A stretch of DNA of 64,000 bases, from NCBI GenBank assembly GCA_030159075.1, contig BROG01000298.1:644001-708000 (forward strand), read 5' to 3'. Source of the stretch: Atrina japonica (lineage: Eukaryota; Mollusca; Bivalvia; Pterioida; Pinnidae). The notes beneath the pieces were generated by a model that had not been told where the DNA came from, did no database searches, and saw nothing but the letters and a program-made list of their open reading frames with translations. Shown here one piece after another: positions 14,801 through 24,102 of the stretch (positions are counted from its first letter, which is position 1; each line of letters starts with the position of its first letter). The position numbers were made by a program, and so were the translations under genes.

Positions 14801-15129
14801 CCATCAAACTTGAGCCAAACTGACTCAGTCACAACCAATCAAAACCATGCCGGTTGGCGATTTCATTCTAAGTTGGGAATGGTTTCTATGTACTATTACA
14901 TTTGTTATAAGCCATAAGGTATTCCCGTGAGGAGTAAGACAGAGATGATAAAACAATTTTGAGTGCAAAGGCATACCGTGTTTGTGGTTTTGGGGGCTGC
15001 AATGAATGTTTCCATTTCCACAACATCTTGAGGGACACAGTCTTGAGATCCTTCTTCGTTTTCTTCCAGATCCTTTAATTTGGCGGATCTTGTTATTCCA
15101 CCATCTTCCAGATCCTCCGTAGACGCCAT
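658..15129 (-). CDS. SLC28A: Concentrative nucleoside transporter, SLC28 family (partial gene, exons 1-8)
   Basis: Eight minus-strand exons join in phase (153+380+145+192+162+126+128+184 nt = 490 codons) from the ATG at 15,129 to a donor at 658; the last part of the protein (family total about 600-700 residues) lies beyond position 1. SLC28/CNT proteins are plasma-membrane symporters that take up nucleosides with Na+ or H+. Seen here are an acidic cytosolic N-terminus, several hydrophobic segments, WRPVLWG, the HFFAFQVMSVIFFFSSM block, TSAMESLHAAVNVFVG, GFATVAGS and APANHLISASVMSAPAALA, all CNT landmarks in the usual order. The canonical substrate-site motif (G)QTEAP after NVFVG is replaced by W-G-E-T-T, which is unusual. 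All splice sites are GT-AG; the donor of exon 5 is weak (GTCTGT) but is the only one keeping phase. Subfamily (CNT1/2/3) cannot be assigned. Confidence 0.93.
1227..1354 (-). CDS. SLC28A: SLC28A exon 7
   Basis: TTACAG acceptor, then APANHLISASVMSAPAALAI, the highly conserved CNT 'A-x-L-I-x-A-S-V-M-S-A-P' block. It ends with a basic, Asn-rich loop (KGRRRNNSNAIGIK) before GTAATT, phase 2. Confidence 0.92.
2350..2565. repeat. Short tandem repeat, ~90 bp x about 3, in SLC28A intron 6
   Basis: AGGTACAATGTAT(A/T)ACGCAGAAATCT and GTAAAAACTCTCTAT recur three times with small differences at roughly 80-95-bp spacing. The rest of this intron (1,355-3,976) shows nothing else I can name. Confidence 0.6.
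3977..4102 (-). CDS. SLC28A: SLC28A exon 6
   Basis: 42 codons, phase 0 at both ends, between TTCGCAG and GTAAGT. Reads GETTTLVKPLFEDMTMSELH then IMTNGFATVAGSTLAIYTLYG. MxxSExHxxMTxGFATxAGS is the CNT core helix next to the substrate site. The Glu of the QTE motif is in its first two codons (G-E). Confidence 0.92.
4217..4293. repeat. (CA)n microsatellite
   Basis: ACAGACACAG units running into uninterrupted CA repeats, intronic. The Cys/Val-rich reading frame on the minus strand here is a by-product of the repeat. Confidence 0.9.
4745..4868 (-). repeat. tRNA-derived SINE copy (degraded)
   Basis: GGAAGAGACCACCAGCC at one end and GCAATGTTCTAACGAAGG at the other match, in order, the termini of the copies at 1-168 and 9,288-9,430. 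Confidence 0.45.
5484..5645 (-). CDS. SLC28A: SLC28A exon 5
   Basis: 54 codons, phase 0 at both ends, from TTTCAG to the weak donor GTCTGT. Reads VMSVIFFFSSMISIFYFLGW and later TSAMESLHAAVNVFVGW. The first part is the hallmark CNT helix, and the second is the re-entrant hairpin that carries part of the nucleoside site. Met replaces Thr of TSATES, and Trp replaces the Gln/Met that normally follows VFVG/S. Confidence 0.92.
6347..6538 (-). CDS. SLC28A: SLC28A exon 4
   Basis: 64 codons, phase 0 at both ends. Begins VTWRPVLWGMLLQLIFATIV and ends GFMEHFFAFQ before GTAAAC. W-R-P-V-x-W-G and F-F-A-F-Q are strongly conserved CNT motifs, and the middle (ERVTEFLAHANNGARFVFG) is the amphipathic segment before them. 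Confidence 0.93.
6640..6840. repeat. Degenerate GGACAAAT-type simple repeat
   Basis: About 20 imperfect copies of (T)GGACAAAT(A)GAC in 200 bp, intronic. Confidence 0.6.
7141..9180. repeat. Composite repeat element with TCACCTGG / CCAGGTGA ends
   Basis: The left end has TTAAGTCGCTCACCTGG, and the right end is GGCCAGGTGAGCTAAAAA, its inverted counterpart. The right part carries the GACGACGGACGCCG cluster and CCAAGTTTTGTTAAAATTG-type text that recur in this kind of molluscan repeat. The left half is a tandem array (7,365-8,410). The open frame at 8,911-9,333 is not convincing as a gene. Class unknown; non-autonomous. Confidence 0.55.
7365..8410. repeat. Tandem array, ~170 bp x 6-7
   Basis: Each unit has AAAAGGGGAAATAACTCCC, CCTGACAATTT, TTTTGTAGATCTTTGCGTGC and CTATTATACTTTTCAAGATA in the same order. 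Units differ by small indels. The short frames seen on both strands are echoes of the period. Confidence 0.8.
9288..9430 (-). repeat. tRNA-derived SINE copy
   Basis: Minus-strand head GTGACCTCCGTGGCCAAGTG then GTTAGAAAATCGCCC is a clear box A-like Leu/Ser tRNA 5' half. The body ends with GGTTGTCTCCCCCCGGGTAT. Best-preserved member of the family at 1-168 and 4,745-4,868. Confidence 0.6.
9773..9921. mobile_element. GGCGTCGG-ended MITE, copy 1
   Basis: Starts CATGGGCGTCGGAAGC and ends GCCTATG. The internal GGGGGCTAAGCCCC and GGGGCTAAGCCCCC are self-complementary blocks. About 149 bp. The same words make up the copy at 11,025-11,234, inverted. Confidence 0.65.
10099..10243 (-). CDS. SLC28A: SLC28A exon 3
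   Basis: Acceptor TTTCAG. The first base completes ATA from exon 2, then ILTVFVVLYIFFYILCTVFI (a membrane segment), RPASTIPAVGLLIFMFLLFF (another), and FSKDPSQ before GTAAAT, phase 0. Joins directly to exon 4 giving DPSQ-VTWRPV, as expected for CNTs. Confidence 0.9.
11025..11234. mobile_element. GGCGTCGG-ended MITE, copy 2
   Basis: Perfect inverted ends CATAGGCGTCGG / CCGACGCCTATG. Inside, the block TAGCCCCCC...TTCTGGC(G/A)TGTGTGTGTTTTAA is duplicated. It sits between AT-rich stretches, so a TA target duplication is likely but cannot be proven. Inverted relative to the copy at 9,773. Confidence 0.75.
11233..11313. repeat. (TA)n microsatellite
   Basis: About 40 TA units directly abutting the MITE end. 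The Tyr-Ile frames here are artefacts of the repeat. Confidence 0.95.
11369..11748 (-). CDS. SLC28A: SLC28A exon 2
   Basis: Acceptor ATATAG at 11,749-11,750, which belongs to an (AT)n tract, then ETTVYTCRDESSVIGRVTAF, a basic stretch (KVRKELDGFFKKH), the membrane segment ILLLLGYLGYFIYALVY and a second one (SIRLLTITVVLAIGYTIHVI), ending RRSLSILK plus two bases before GTGAGT. 380 nt, phase 0 to phase 2. Joined to exon 1 it reads PKTTNT-ETTVYT in frame. Confidence 0.88.
11750..11894. repeat. (AT)n plus (GT)n compound microsatellite
   Basis: AT repeats with AATATA interruptions to about 11,838, then about 28 uninterrupted GT units. It directly supplies the 3' splice site of exon 2 (the AG at 11,749-11,750 on the minus strand ends the AT tract). 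Confidence 0.95.
12060..12640. repeat. Degenerate ~180-bp tandem repeat in intron 1
   Basis: AAGTAGATATTGGCTT(T/A), then a GTTG(A/T)...CCC(T/C) segment and GAAAG(T/C)TCAAAAT recur about three times at ~180-bp spacing. The 88-residue frame here has no recognisable domain. Confidence 0.4.
12704..14690. mobile_element. Inverted-repeat element, ~2.0 kb
   Basis: The left end AGGCCACACCAATTTTATT, then GTAGTTCGTTGG, CCTAATTTTCAG. The right end, read inverted, is AGGCCATACCAATTTGATT, GTAGTTCTTTGGG, ATTTTCAG. Arms are about 50 bp at roughly 80 per cent identity. No coding potential inside. It contains the 30-bp palindrome at 13,276. Class not determined; no clear TSD. Confidence 0.6.
13269..13312. 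mobile_element. 30-bp perfect palindrome between 7-bp direct repeats (excision scar or micro-element)
   Basis: 13,276-13,305 is a perfect palindrome made of CAGCGATATATAAAG and its reverse complement. It is flanked directly on both sides by GGAGAAC. The half-site is exactly the outermost 15 bp of the TIR of the element at 15,424-21,054, and the 7-bp duplication matches the TSD length of that element. Confidence 0.85.
14977..15129 (-). CDS. SLC28A: SLC28A exon 1 (start codon)
   Basis: 51 codons from ATG (15,129) to ACG before GTATGC. MASTEDLEDGGITRSAKLKD, acidic and hydrophilic, fits the cytosolic N-terminus of CNTs. Chosen over the overlapping longer frame (14,825-15,142) because only this frame joins exon 2 in phase. 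The DIRS terminal repeat begins 40 bp upstream of the ATG, so little room is left for a promoter or 5' UTR unless a non-coding exon lies further off. Confidence 0.82.
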
Positions 15130-15168
15130 TAGAAATACACACCGCTTTATTTGCTCTGCAGAGCTTTA

Positions 15169-15226
15169 ATTATTCGCCGCCAGGAGGCGGCGAATATATT
15201 TCAAATTAAGTTAGGAAGTAGTATAT
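15169..15226 (+). repeat. Left copy of ~58-bp inverted repeat (putative DIRS ITR)
   Basis: ATTATTCGCCGCCAGGAGGC then GGCGAATATATTTCAAATTA and on to AGTAGTATAT. Nearly identical, inverted, to 40,844-40,904, which has one extra CGG triplet. Contains its own palindrome TTCGCCGCC...GGCGGCGAA. Confidence 0.85.
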
Positions 15227-15503
15227 TTCTTATCTGTTACAAACTGATAAACTCGTGTGCGATCAAGTTTTAGTTCCCACGGCCAGCATAGCGTCGTAGG
15301 TGTCTCTGATTTCTTCTCCCTGTTGGGAGCCTTTCGTTATCAAATGAGATGGTAATGCGGTCACGTGATTCACTGAAAATTATTTACGGCCTATAAACGT
15401 ACCTAATCTTGTTCCTCCTAAAGCAGCGATATATAAAGCTAATAGGGATTGGTGACTCGGCGGTTTTATATAGAGCAACGCGCATATAGGCGATGTCACT
15501 AAG

Positions 15504-16152
15504 GGGCAGCACGATTTACCCAAAAACACCCAAAAAGACCCAAAAAACACCCAAAAAGACCCAAAAAACATCCAAAATGACCCAAAAAACCACACAAAAA
15601 CATTTAAAACGTAACAATTTTAGCAATCTTATTATAATATGATGACTATTTTTTTATGACTGTAGATATTTTTTTACTTTGATAATGCTGTTTAATCCAA
15701 TTTCACGATGTATTTCTCTGAAACCATGATATATCCAGCATGACAATTTTAAATGTGCCAGAATGTTACTTATATGGGACGGTGTAAAGACGTTTAATAC
15801 ATATGAAATAATCATTTTCCACATTACGTAGAATTATTTTTATAATATAAATTTGACATAAAATATGAAAAATATTTCAGGAATCGTGAAAGTAATTGAA
15901 GAAGACCGATTTGCTCTTCATTTTACTAAATGACAGTGTCCGTAAGTTCCATGAGAAGTGATAAATTTTTGATTTTTTTTATATTTGGGTAGCTGTCTAT
16001 GAAACATATTTATACAGAAGAAAATGCTTTTAAAATGATTATTGATGCAAACTTATTTCGATTTAATTGTTTTTGTGTGTTTTTTGGGTCTTTTTGGGTG
16101 TTTATTGGGTCTTTTTGGGTAGTTTTTGTTTTTTGGGTAAATCGTGCCGCCG
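15504..16152. mobile_element. 649-bp MITE with ACCCAAAAA-repeat ends, 9-bp TSD
   Basis: Left end GGGCAGCACGATTTACCC, right end inverted CGGCGGCACGATTTACCC (two mismatches). Both ends continue as tandem ACCCAAAAA(G/C) units on the inward side. Flanked by GTCACTAAG at 15,495-15,503 and 16,153-16,161. A 9-bp TSD with G-rich ends suggests a Mutator-like (or Merlin-like) origin. Inserted into the 5.6-kb element, so younger than it. Confidence 0.85.
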
Positions 16153-16202
16153 GTCACTAAGCGTCTCGGAGATCCTGCTTACTGTGTCAACTTATCGGGA
16201 AA

Positions 16203-16288
16203 ATGCGCCATTTTCAATTTACGCTTGGAGTAGCGCACTGTCACTCAGAAATAATAGGACAATTAGGACCATACAACAATCAGAAAAG
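16203..16288 (+). other. Possible small first exon inside the TIR element
   Basis: An open frame of 28 codons starting at ATG 16,203 (MRHFQFTLGVAHCH...) ends at a near-consensus donor (AAAAG|GTGAGT). A strong acceptor with a nearby stop and AATAAATAAA signal lies at 18,566-18,715. If joined they would give a ~38-residue product. No homology recognised; low confidence. Confidence 0.2.
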
Positions 16289-16859
16289 GTGAGTCAGTTG
16301 TGTTATTGGTGATAAAGTTTATATGTCTAGGTAACCAAATACACCGATTTAGTCGATTTGAAGTAATTTAAATATTATACATAATCAAGGCAGTTTAACT
16401 GAAGCAAAAGGAGCTTGTTTTGAAGCGAATTACATCAATCGCCGAGAACCATACCATATTGAAGAGCTACAAAGCATTGAAATTATTGAAATCACTTCCG
16501 GATGAGATGCTAATTATTTAATTGCGAGAATATAACTATATGAAGTGAGCTATTCATAAATTTTCAGAAAGTTCGATGATTTTTATTTAAAAATCTGGAT
16601 AGAAAATCACCCATATTATAAGCCTCATATGGTACGCTACTTTTAATGTTCTTCACTTCGGGTAGAAAGAAAAAAATATTTAGGTAAATACTTTTGCGAA
16701 AGGGTAAATACAATAAAATTTAAAAACTTATTTAAAAAAAAATCATTGACGTTTTATTGAAAAATATTTGCAAATTTATTAAACATATTAACTCATGTGT
16801 GTTCTCCATAGAAAACACTTAATATTGTTTTTGTGTATTTTGGGTTAATCTTGACATGA

Positions 16860-16965
16860 CATGTACTACATTTGTATATATATGAAATGATGTATTAGTA
16901 TATCTCTGTACCAAATACCATGGTTTATGAGAAATAAATGAATTGAATTGAATTGAATTAAAAAT
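16860..16965 (+). repeat. LINE-type 3' tail with (GAATT)n
   Basis: ACCATGGTTTATGAGAAATA then (AATTG)-like pentamer repeats, typical of the microsatellite tails of non-LTR elements. No coding part is left. Confidence 0.4.
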
Positions 16966-17129
16966 ATTGTCAAAAATGTGGAAAAATCAAATGCAAAGTT
17001 CACTTATTTCACACTTGATCTTATCAAAGTACTCAGTAATTGTGAAGTACATATGCTTTTTCTGTTTATTGATTTGAAATTTTACTACGATGTACCGATT
17101 TTTAAGTGATTAATCGAACATTTATTTAG

Positions 17130-18720
17130 AGCTACGACGAAGACGAAAATGGCAGAATTATCCGCATGAGTTTTTATTGAGTATCAGTTGTAACATGGAT
17201 GTTTAAAAACTTTTTTGTTTTTGAATAAAAATAAAACCTATTTCTTGTCATTTGTGAAGTTGAAATATTAATATTTTGAAGTACGCGTTTATTTTTTTTA
17301 TTAATATTTTTCTTTTTCCTCTTTTATATTTTAAAAATTTAGGTGATTTTAAAACGTCCATCCATTTTGAATTAATAATCACCTCTGATTTCTCAATTTA
17401 CCTGAAAAATGAATTTCTTACAATTTTAAGTGAAAAATTTGCTTGATTATTGTGACATTAACTTTGTAAATAGGCATATTCATATTTAATTGCAGTTTTT
17501 AAGGAATTAACAGAAAATTGAAATAGGACTGGCAATGTCTGAATGGCAGATTTTGCTGTAAAAATGTAGGTCTTAAAACTATTTTGTTTCTGCATAAAAT
17601 AAAATTATTGAATGTCAGTCGTGAATTTGATATATTAAAATTTTTAAGTACTCAAAGCGGTTAATTTTTTAATCAATATTTTTATCCATTATTTTTATAT
17701 TTTAAAGTTTAAAGTATTTTACGGTCCATTTAAATGATTTTGAGACCAAATACTGACACTTCTGATTTTCTCAATTACTCTGAAAAATAAAATTATTTAC
17801 AATTCTAAGTGCAAAATGTAATTGGTTATTGGAACACTTAGTACATAGGAATATTCATATTTTGATTACAGTTTACAGGATTTTGAAATATTGAAAACTA
17901 GTATTGTGAAAAAATCGGGATGGCAGAGTTTGCTGTAATGTTGTATTTTTAATATAGAATGTAAATTGTTGGCCTAAATGTTTGTTTTTTAATTCATGAA
18001 GTTAAAATATCAAAATTTTAGCATTACATTTCTATTTGAATTTAATTTGTGTTTTTATTATTTTTTTTTTTATTTCAATTCATGTAAATTTTATTATCCA
18101 ATCAGTGTGGAAGGCACTGAAAGAGACAAAAATTGTTGATTATGATTTTCTCAAATTACTCTGAAGAATAGAATAATATATAACAAGTTTTAGAGTGCAA
18201 TGAAATGCTGACTTAGTTTAGTTAGTAAACAGGCATGTTCATATTTTATTGCAGTTTACAGGGTTTCAGCCTTAAGGGGATATTAACAAAAAAAAATAAG
18301 ACTGAAAATGGCAGAGTTGGCTCCAAAAAATGTTATACTTTTTATATAGTTGTAAAAAGGTTGGCCTAAAAACTATTTACTTTAATGTTTAGTTATAATT
18401 GAGAAAAACTGTTTTATGAGATTAGGGAATAAATGTGATGATACATTAAGTTAAAAAAAAATGAATAGAAACCTGACATGTAAATTCAATAAATTCCTCT
18501 TTATTTAAAATTGTCATTGAAATACATGTAACTGGGTGTATTTGTTTGTGTGTTTTATTTTTTCAGACAGAGGGGAAAAAGTTATAATAAAAGATAACTG
18601 GTATGGCAGTGATGAATTTGTTGAGTTACAGTGACTATGTTACAATATTGTGGAACTACATGTATGCAATCCATTGCAGAAATTCATGTACCTTAAATAA
18701 ATAAAATCCAAGAAATTGAT
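17130..18720 (+). repeat. Degenerate ~380-bp tandem modules with acceptor-like sites
   Basis: The motif AATGGCAGA(A/T)TT recurs at about 17,150, 17,545, 17,920, 18,312 and 18,604. A second motif (CTGATTT...CTCAATTA then CTGAAAAATA) recurs at about 17,380, 17,760 and 18,145. Spacing is about 380 bp. Most modules have a pyrimidine-rich tract ending in GCAG/ACAG just before the GGCAGA motif. The last is followed by AATAAATAAAATCC. No protein coding is apparent. Confidence 0.6.
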
Positions 18721-20800
18721 AAATTGTCTTTTCTTCATGTGTGTTGTTCTTCCATGAGGTCACTTTTTAAAGTGCAGTATTACTCAACAGGATTTCAGTA
18801 TGCAAACATGTTTCTTTCATCCAAGCTCTGCACATAATTTATACCCTTATTTGCCAGAATAGAAAAAATTATTTAATCCGCTTGGAGTGACATCATAAAT
18901 AAGTTTTGCAAAATTTATTTTCACTATATATTTCTTAGTAAATTCATGTTTTTTCCTCTAGAATTTCATTGTTTTTTCAATTTTAATAAAGTAAATTGAT
19001 TCACATGAAGGTGAGGGTTGGTTCTTATGTGTTATGAAATCCATTACAATCTGTGTTTTATTTTAGGATGGAATACACTAATTTTCCATGTGAGTAAAAT
19101 TCTATGGACTTCATTTTGAAGTTTATTAATGGATAAATAATGTATTTTTAAGTAATTCATGGATGTAAACTAACAGAAATATCAAAATTAGGCCCGACAC
19201 TTCATGGATTATACATGTATGTGTCATTTATTGATTTATCATTAATTTTGGGTATCTACCAAATTTGGAGGACAAATCACAGGATTGCAGGATTACTATG
19301 ATTATATTGTGAAATTCATTTTTGCAGCTAATTTATGTCCAAATACTGTATATGTTCATCATTTGCAAACAGCAAAAATCTGACATGGTGACACAAGAAT
19401 AATCCTTACTATTCAGTATTATGCACTTAATTCCACAAATATAACAATTATAATTTATAGTAATGAATCGAAATTTAACCAAAACATACACAGATTTATA
19501 CTTGGAAAAACCTATCAGGGTCTTCACTTGTACAATAATGTCCATACTTTTTCATATTTTAAAATTAAGAACCCAGGATTAATTCAAATATTTGTTTATT
19601 CTGTCTAAATGACAATAATTGTTGGTTTAAATAGTGTAGAAATGTGTATAAATAATATTAACATCATATCAAAAGTTACAATGATTTCATTTCAGATATA
19701 AGCTTAAGTATTTTTCATTTTTCAACTGTCTGAATTGTTTAAAATATTTTCAAATATCAACTTATTTCCCCCAAATTTAAAAGAAATTGATTAACCTCTA
19801 ATTGTCTAATAAATCTATTTAAATACTCAATATTTCTTGTCTTCCTGCCATGTTTGGAAATTATTTACCAAAAAATACTTACCTGTGTAACTTATTGTAA
19901 AGTGGGAATTTTATTGTTTGCATAGAAGTATATACATGTAGTTATTATATCATGTGCTAAATTAACATATTTCAGAAATACCTTCTTTTGCACCCCACTC
20001 AAAATGTTTATTTTTTAATCATGTGTAAGAAATGTGTTAAATTTGAGTTTTTAGAAATAATAAATAAAAAACATATTTATTAGTGATTTTATAAGTATCT
20101 GGTTTGTGGTTTTCAAGAGGGGTGGAGAGCAAAAATATTCGAAAGATTGTTTATTACACCTTACAAGGCTACATGCTTAACTCAGGAAGTGATCTGCAGT
20201 ATTATTCCTCTGCGGGTGGGAGTTCCAACACCCAAAACGAGTGTCCTTTATCAGTGTTTACTGCAAATACCATATACCATCGCTTTTAATCAGAAACAGA
20301 TAAAGCTAATCCCCTTGATGTTTAAAATAAATATAGGTGCCATTGTATTTTTTCACACCTTAGTGCTGTAGGATTACGAACATGCTCCTGATAGAACCGA
20401 AATTATACACAAACGTAAAAACAAGATATTTTTGGCCGATTTACATCTCCGAATATGTTATACATTACATCTTTTAATGTCGGTTTGAAAATTCTTTTTA
20501 TTTGTTAATCTAATAAAATTGAGAGGGGATTACGTATTATCAAAAAGATTTTGATTCTAGACTAGTATTTACTTTAGTAGATCGATCAAGAATCTAAAAA
20601 TTGAAATTTTGCTGACTACATTTCTGAGGTAATGTCTAATATTTTTCTACATTATTCATTTATTTTGAGTTGTTAAAATGAGGTACCTTATTCGGTTTAT
20701 TTTTTTTCAAACTCGTGATTTGTGAAACATTTAATGTTTTAAAGTAGTAAACCTTTCCTTGCTCTCAAATTACCGAGTAACATTTTCACGATACACATAC
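18721..20800. other. AT-rich stretch, nothing recognised
   Basis: Inside the 5.6-kb TIR element. I see no open frame of note, no repeat family and no RNA gene. Confidence 0.5.
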
Positions 20801-21140
20801 GAACGATCAATCTAGTTGTCGGTCTTTGCTGGTGCCAGCCGCTTCTCAATCAATTACACGACCGACAACTCTTTATAAGAGATTTTGTCTCGAGTTACGT
20901 CCCTTTCTCACTGTTTGCGTGTTACTATCTGGTTTGCGCCTGCGCGGTGAGTGTCGATTTAAACTGGGTCACTCATTTGCATATCAAAAGGATACATCCG
21001 CTCATAACTGGAAGAGCGCGAGTCACCAATCCCTATTAGCTTTATATATCGCTGCCTAAAGTTAATAGTGAGATTTGGTCTTATTTAGATAAAAACACAA
21101 AAAATCAAGATCTAAGGCTGCAAAGAACACATGCGTTGAT

Positions 21141-24102
21141 CTATTTATAACAAATAATAGAAATAATATAGTTTATTGTGATGTAATGGTTCCCTTTTTG
21201 AATGTAAACTTGCGTTATCATTGTCCGATAGTATGTATCCTAAAATCTAACAAATTTAATTCAATTTAATTTCCGAAGAAAAATATGGCTTTATGATAAA
21301 GGAAATTTTATTCATTATAGTACAAGATTTATCAAACATAAATTTGGAACTCCTTACTATATCCAAGAAATAAACAATTAGATCTAAATGTACAAATCTT
21401 TACTGAAACCATAATAAAAATCGCAAGTAAAAACATACCAAATAAATATATAACGTCGCGCCAAAATGATTTACCCTGGATAACAAATACAATTAAAAAG
21501 ATGATCAGAAAACGTAATCGTACAAGAAAAAAAAGCAAAAAAAACTATATCAACCCTTATCATCAGTGGCGAAAATTTCGCAGTTTAAGAACAAATGTAT
21601 ATCAATGCTTAGATCAGCAAAAAAAATAACTACTTTATTAATATATGTGATAAAATAAAATCTCCGAATTTACGTCTAAGGACTGGTGGGGAAACTGGTA
21701 AAAAAAATTTACCAACCCCCAAAATAAAATAAATAAATAAACCTTTTTGACAGAAAATAACATAGAGATACACAATAACCAAGAAAAGCAAATTTACTTA
21801 ATGAATATTTCACATCTCAAACTATCTTAGAAAATTCAAATAAAACCTTACCCCGCAGAAATCGAAGTACCCAGACTGCTCAATAGAAAACATTACATTA
21901 ACAGAAAATGATATTTCTGATATAATTCAATGTATAGACACCAACAAAGCTTATGGACCAGATCATATAAGCCCTCTTTCTTAAAAGAAGCACCCAAAGA
22001 GATATCTGTCCCACTATGTATTCTTTATAATCAATCATTACAAACTAAAACATTTCCCTCCATTTGGAAAACGGCTAATGTTGTACCAATCCATAAAAAA
22101 GACGATACCCCGTAAACAGCCAAATTATCGGCCAATATCCTTACTTAGCATAGTTTAGCAAAATTTTTTGAGAAATGTGTTCCACAATACCTACATAACT
22201 ATATAATATCAAATAAGCTTAATTCATCGAATCAATCAGGCTTTACACAAAACGATTCGACTGTTAATCAACTTCTTTATCTCTATCTAACGAATTCTTG
22301 GGGGCTTTAGATGTAGGGAAAGAAATCAGGGTAGTATTTTTCGATATTAGTAAGCTTTTGACAGAGTATGGCATCGGGGAACTTTTGTTCAAAATAAGAA
22401 AACTTGGGATAAATTGGGAACATATTCTATTGGTTACGCTGACTATCTATCGGGCAGAAGTCAAAGGGTGATAATTAATGGGGGTAGAATCAAGCTTACT
22501 AAACATTTCCAATCTGGAGTCCCCCAGGGCTCAATACTATGGACCTACTTTTATTCCTTATATTTATTAATGATATAGTTCAGTTCAGTTAATTGCTCAA
22601 TAAAACTTTTTTGCCGACGACACTTCAATTTACGTAATAATAGATCACGTTGAAGAAGCAGCAAACATACTTAATAATAATTTACAAAACATATACAATT
22701 GGTCACAACCAATGGTTGGTAAACTTTAACCCCAATAAAACTGAAACACTCTTAATAACAAAAAAGAACAACTTACAACAACACCCAACTCTTTACATGA
22801 ACCGGTATCCCAGTAACTGAAGTCAACACACACAAACATTTAGGTTTGATATTTATAATAAAACAGGACAATGGGAAACCACATAAATTATATAATTAAA
22901 AAATCCCTTGAAAAAATTAACATTCTAAAAAGGACTAAATATTACTTAGATAGAAGATCTTTAGAAATAATTGTACTTTTCCTTCGTGCGACCCCATTCT
23001 TGAGTATGTAGATATAATATGGGACAACTGCCCACAATATTTTAAAGACAGAATAGAAAAAGTTAACATCGAGGCAGCCAGAATCGGTTACAGGAGCACC
23101 AAAAATAGTCATGCTTGAATTTCACTTTATAAAGAATGTGGGTGGGAAACATTAGATACAAGACGTCGGTATCACAAACTAGTCCAATTCTATAAAATGA
23201 TCAATAACTTAACTCCAGAATACCTTTCAACCTTAATACCGCCCAAACATAATGATATAACATAGTTACAATACGCGGTAATGCCCACCGCTATTACCCT
23301 GACCCATGCTAGAACTCTGCTCACTACTACAATAGTTTTCTTCCCTCAACTATACAACTGGTGAATGATTGGCCAGAAACTATAAAAAGTAGTACTTCCG
23401 CTAAAAGCTTTAAAACAAACTTGTCACCCAGAAATAATAATTTAAAAGACTCCCCAGAATATTATACTGTGGGTACTCGTAGAAAGCAAATTTTTTGCAA
23501 TTGCTCGTTTACGTATGTCCCTGCTCATCTTTAAAATACCATCTATATTAATCGAAATCTTGAACCTGACCCCACTCTGCCGATGTGGGAAGTCGAATCA
23601 CTCATCACTTTCTCCTTAAATGTAGAGCCTATATGCCCACGAAAAAGAGCTCTTCATATACTCGTCACTAACCTGCAAATCAGACAATTAATACCAATCT
23701 TTTGCTATTTGGAAATAGGGATCTACCACAGAAATTAACAAAAAGAATATTTACTTGTGTACAAAGTTATATTAATACGTACCAAACGATTTATCTAAGT
23801 GCTTGAAGTTTTTTTTTTTTTTTTTTTTTTATACAGACACGCCTTGTTCACCTCTCAATTTTTTCATTATATAATGTACCGATTTGTTTTCTTTCTTCTT
23901 ATATAGCGTACAAGTAATAGCCTAATTAATGTCCATTGATATCAAATTCTAATGACCGATCAACATTTTTGCAAGGTCTAAAACAATGGGGAAATGAATT
24001 TATATAAGAACATTTTTTCTTGTTTTCAAATCCCCTCTCATTTGTACTGTTATATTAAACATGTTGTATATTACATTTTCTGAAATAAATACAGTTTAAA
24101 CT
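21141..24102 (+). mobile_element. LINE copy A (5'-truncated non-LTR retrotransposon)
   Basis: Flanked by a 19-bp TSD, AAAGAACACATGCGTTGAT, at 21,122-21,140 and 24,103-24,121. Starts inside the endonuclease domain (LFITNNRNNIVYCDVMVPF) and runs through reverse transcriptase with the catalytic FADD at 22,610-22,621, then a 3' UTR with a T-tract and the end AAATAAATACAGTTTAAACT. Many frameshifts. Same family as copy B at 27,153-33,991. APE-endonuclease LINE of the CR1/jockey group; exact clade not determined. Inserted in the DIRS gag region. Confidence 0.92.

Larger units (their letters stand above)
15424..21054. mobile_element. 5.6-kb TIR element with 7-bp TSD
   Basis: Ends are perfect 36-bp inverted repeats beginning CAGCGATATATAAAGCTAAT. 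Flanked by CCTAAAG on both sides (15,417-15,423 and 21,055-21,061). CAG...CTG ends are seen in hAT elements, but those make 8-bp TSDs; 7-8 bp is also known for P-like elements. No transposase frame is visible, so it is non-autonomous. Inside are a 649-bp MITE, a LINE-type tail near 16,960 and a 380-bp tandem array. A subterminal hairpin (AGTTGTCGGTC 20,814-20,824 and its complement 20,860-20,870) lies near the right end. Its insertion interrupted the DIRS gag frame. Confidence 0.88.

Noticed and set aside
14825..15142. 105-residue minus-strand frame over SLC28A exon 1
   Set aside because: Another frame over the same bases joins exon 2 in phase and has a matching donor; this one does not.
20104..20371. 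Two overlapping 60-75-residue frames in the 5.6-kb element as a transposase remnant
   Set aside because: No recognisable motif, short, and AT-rich surroundings; not supported.
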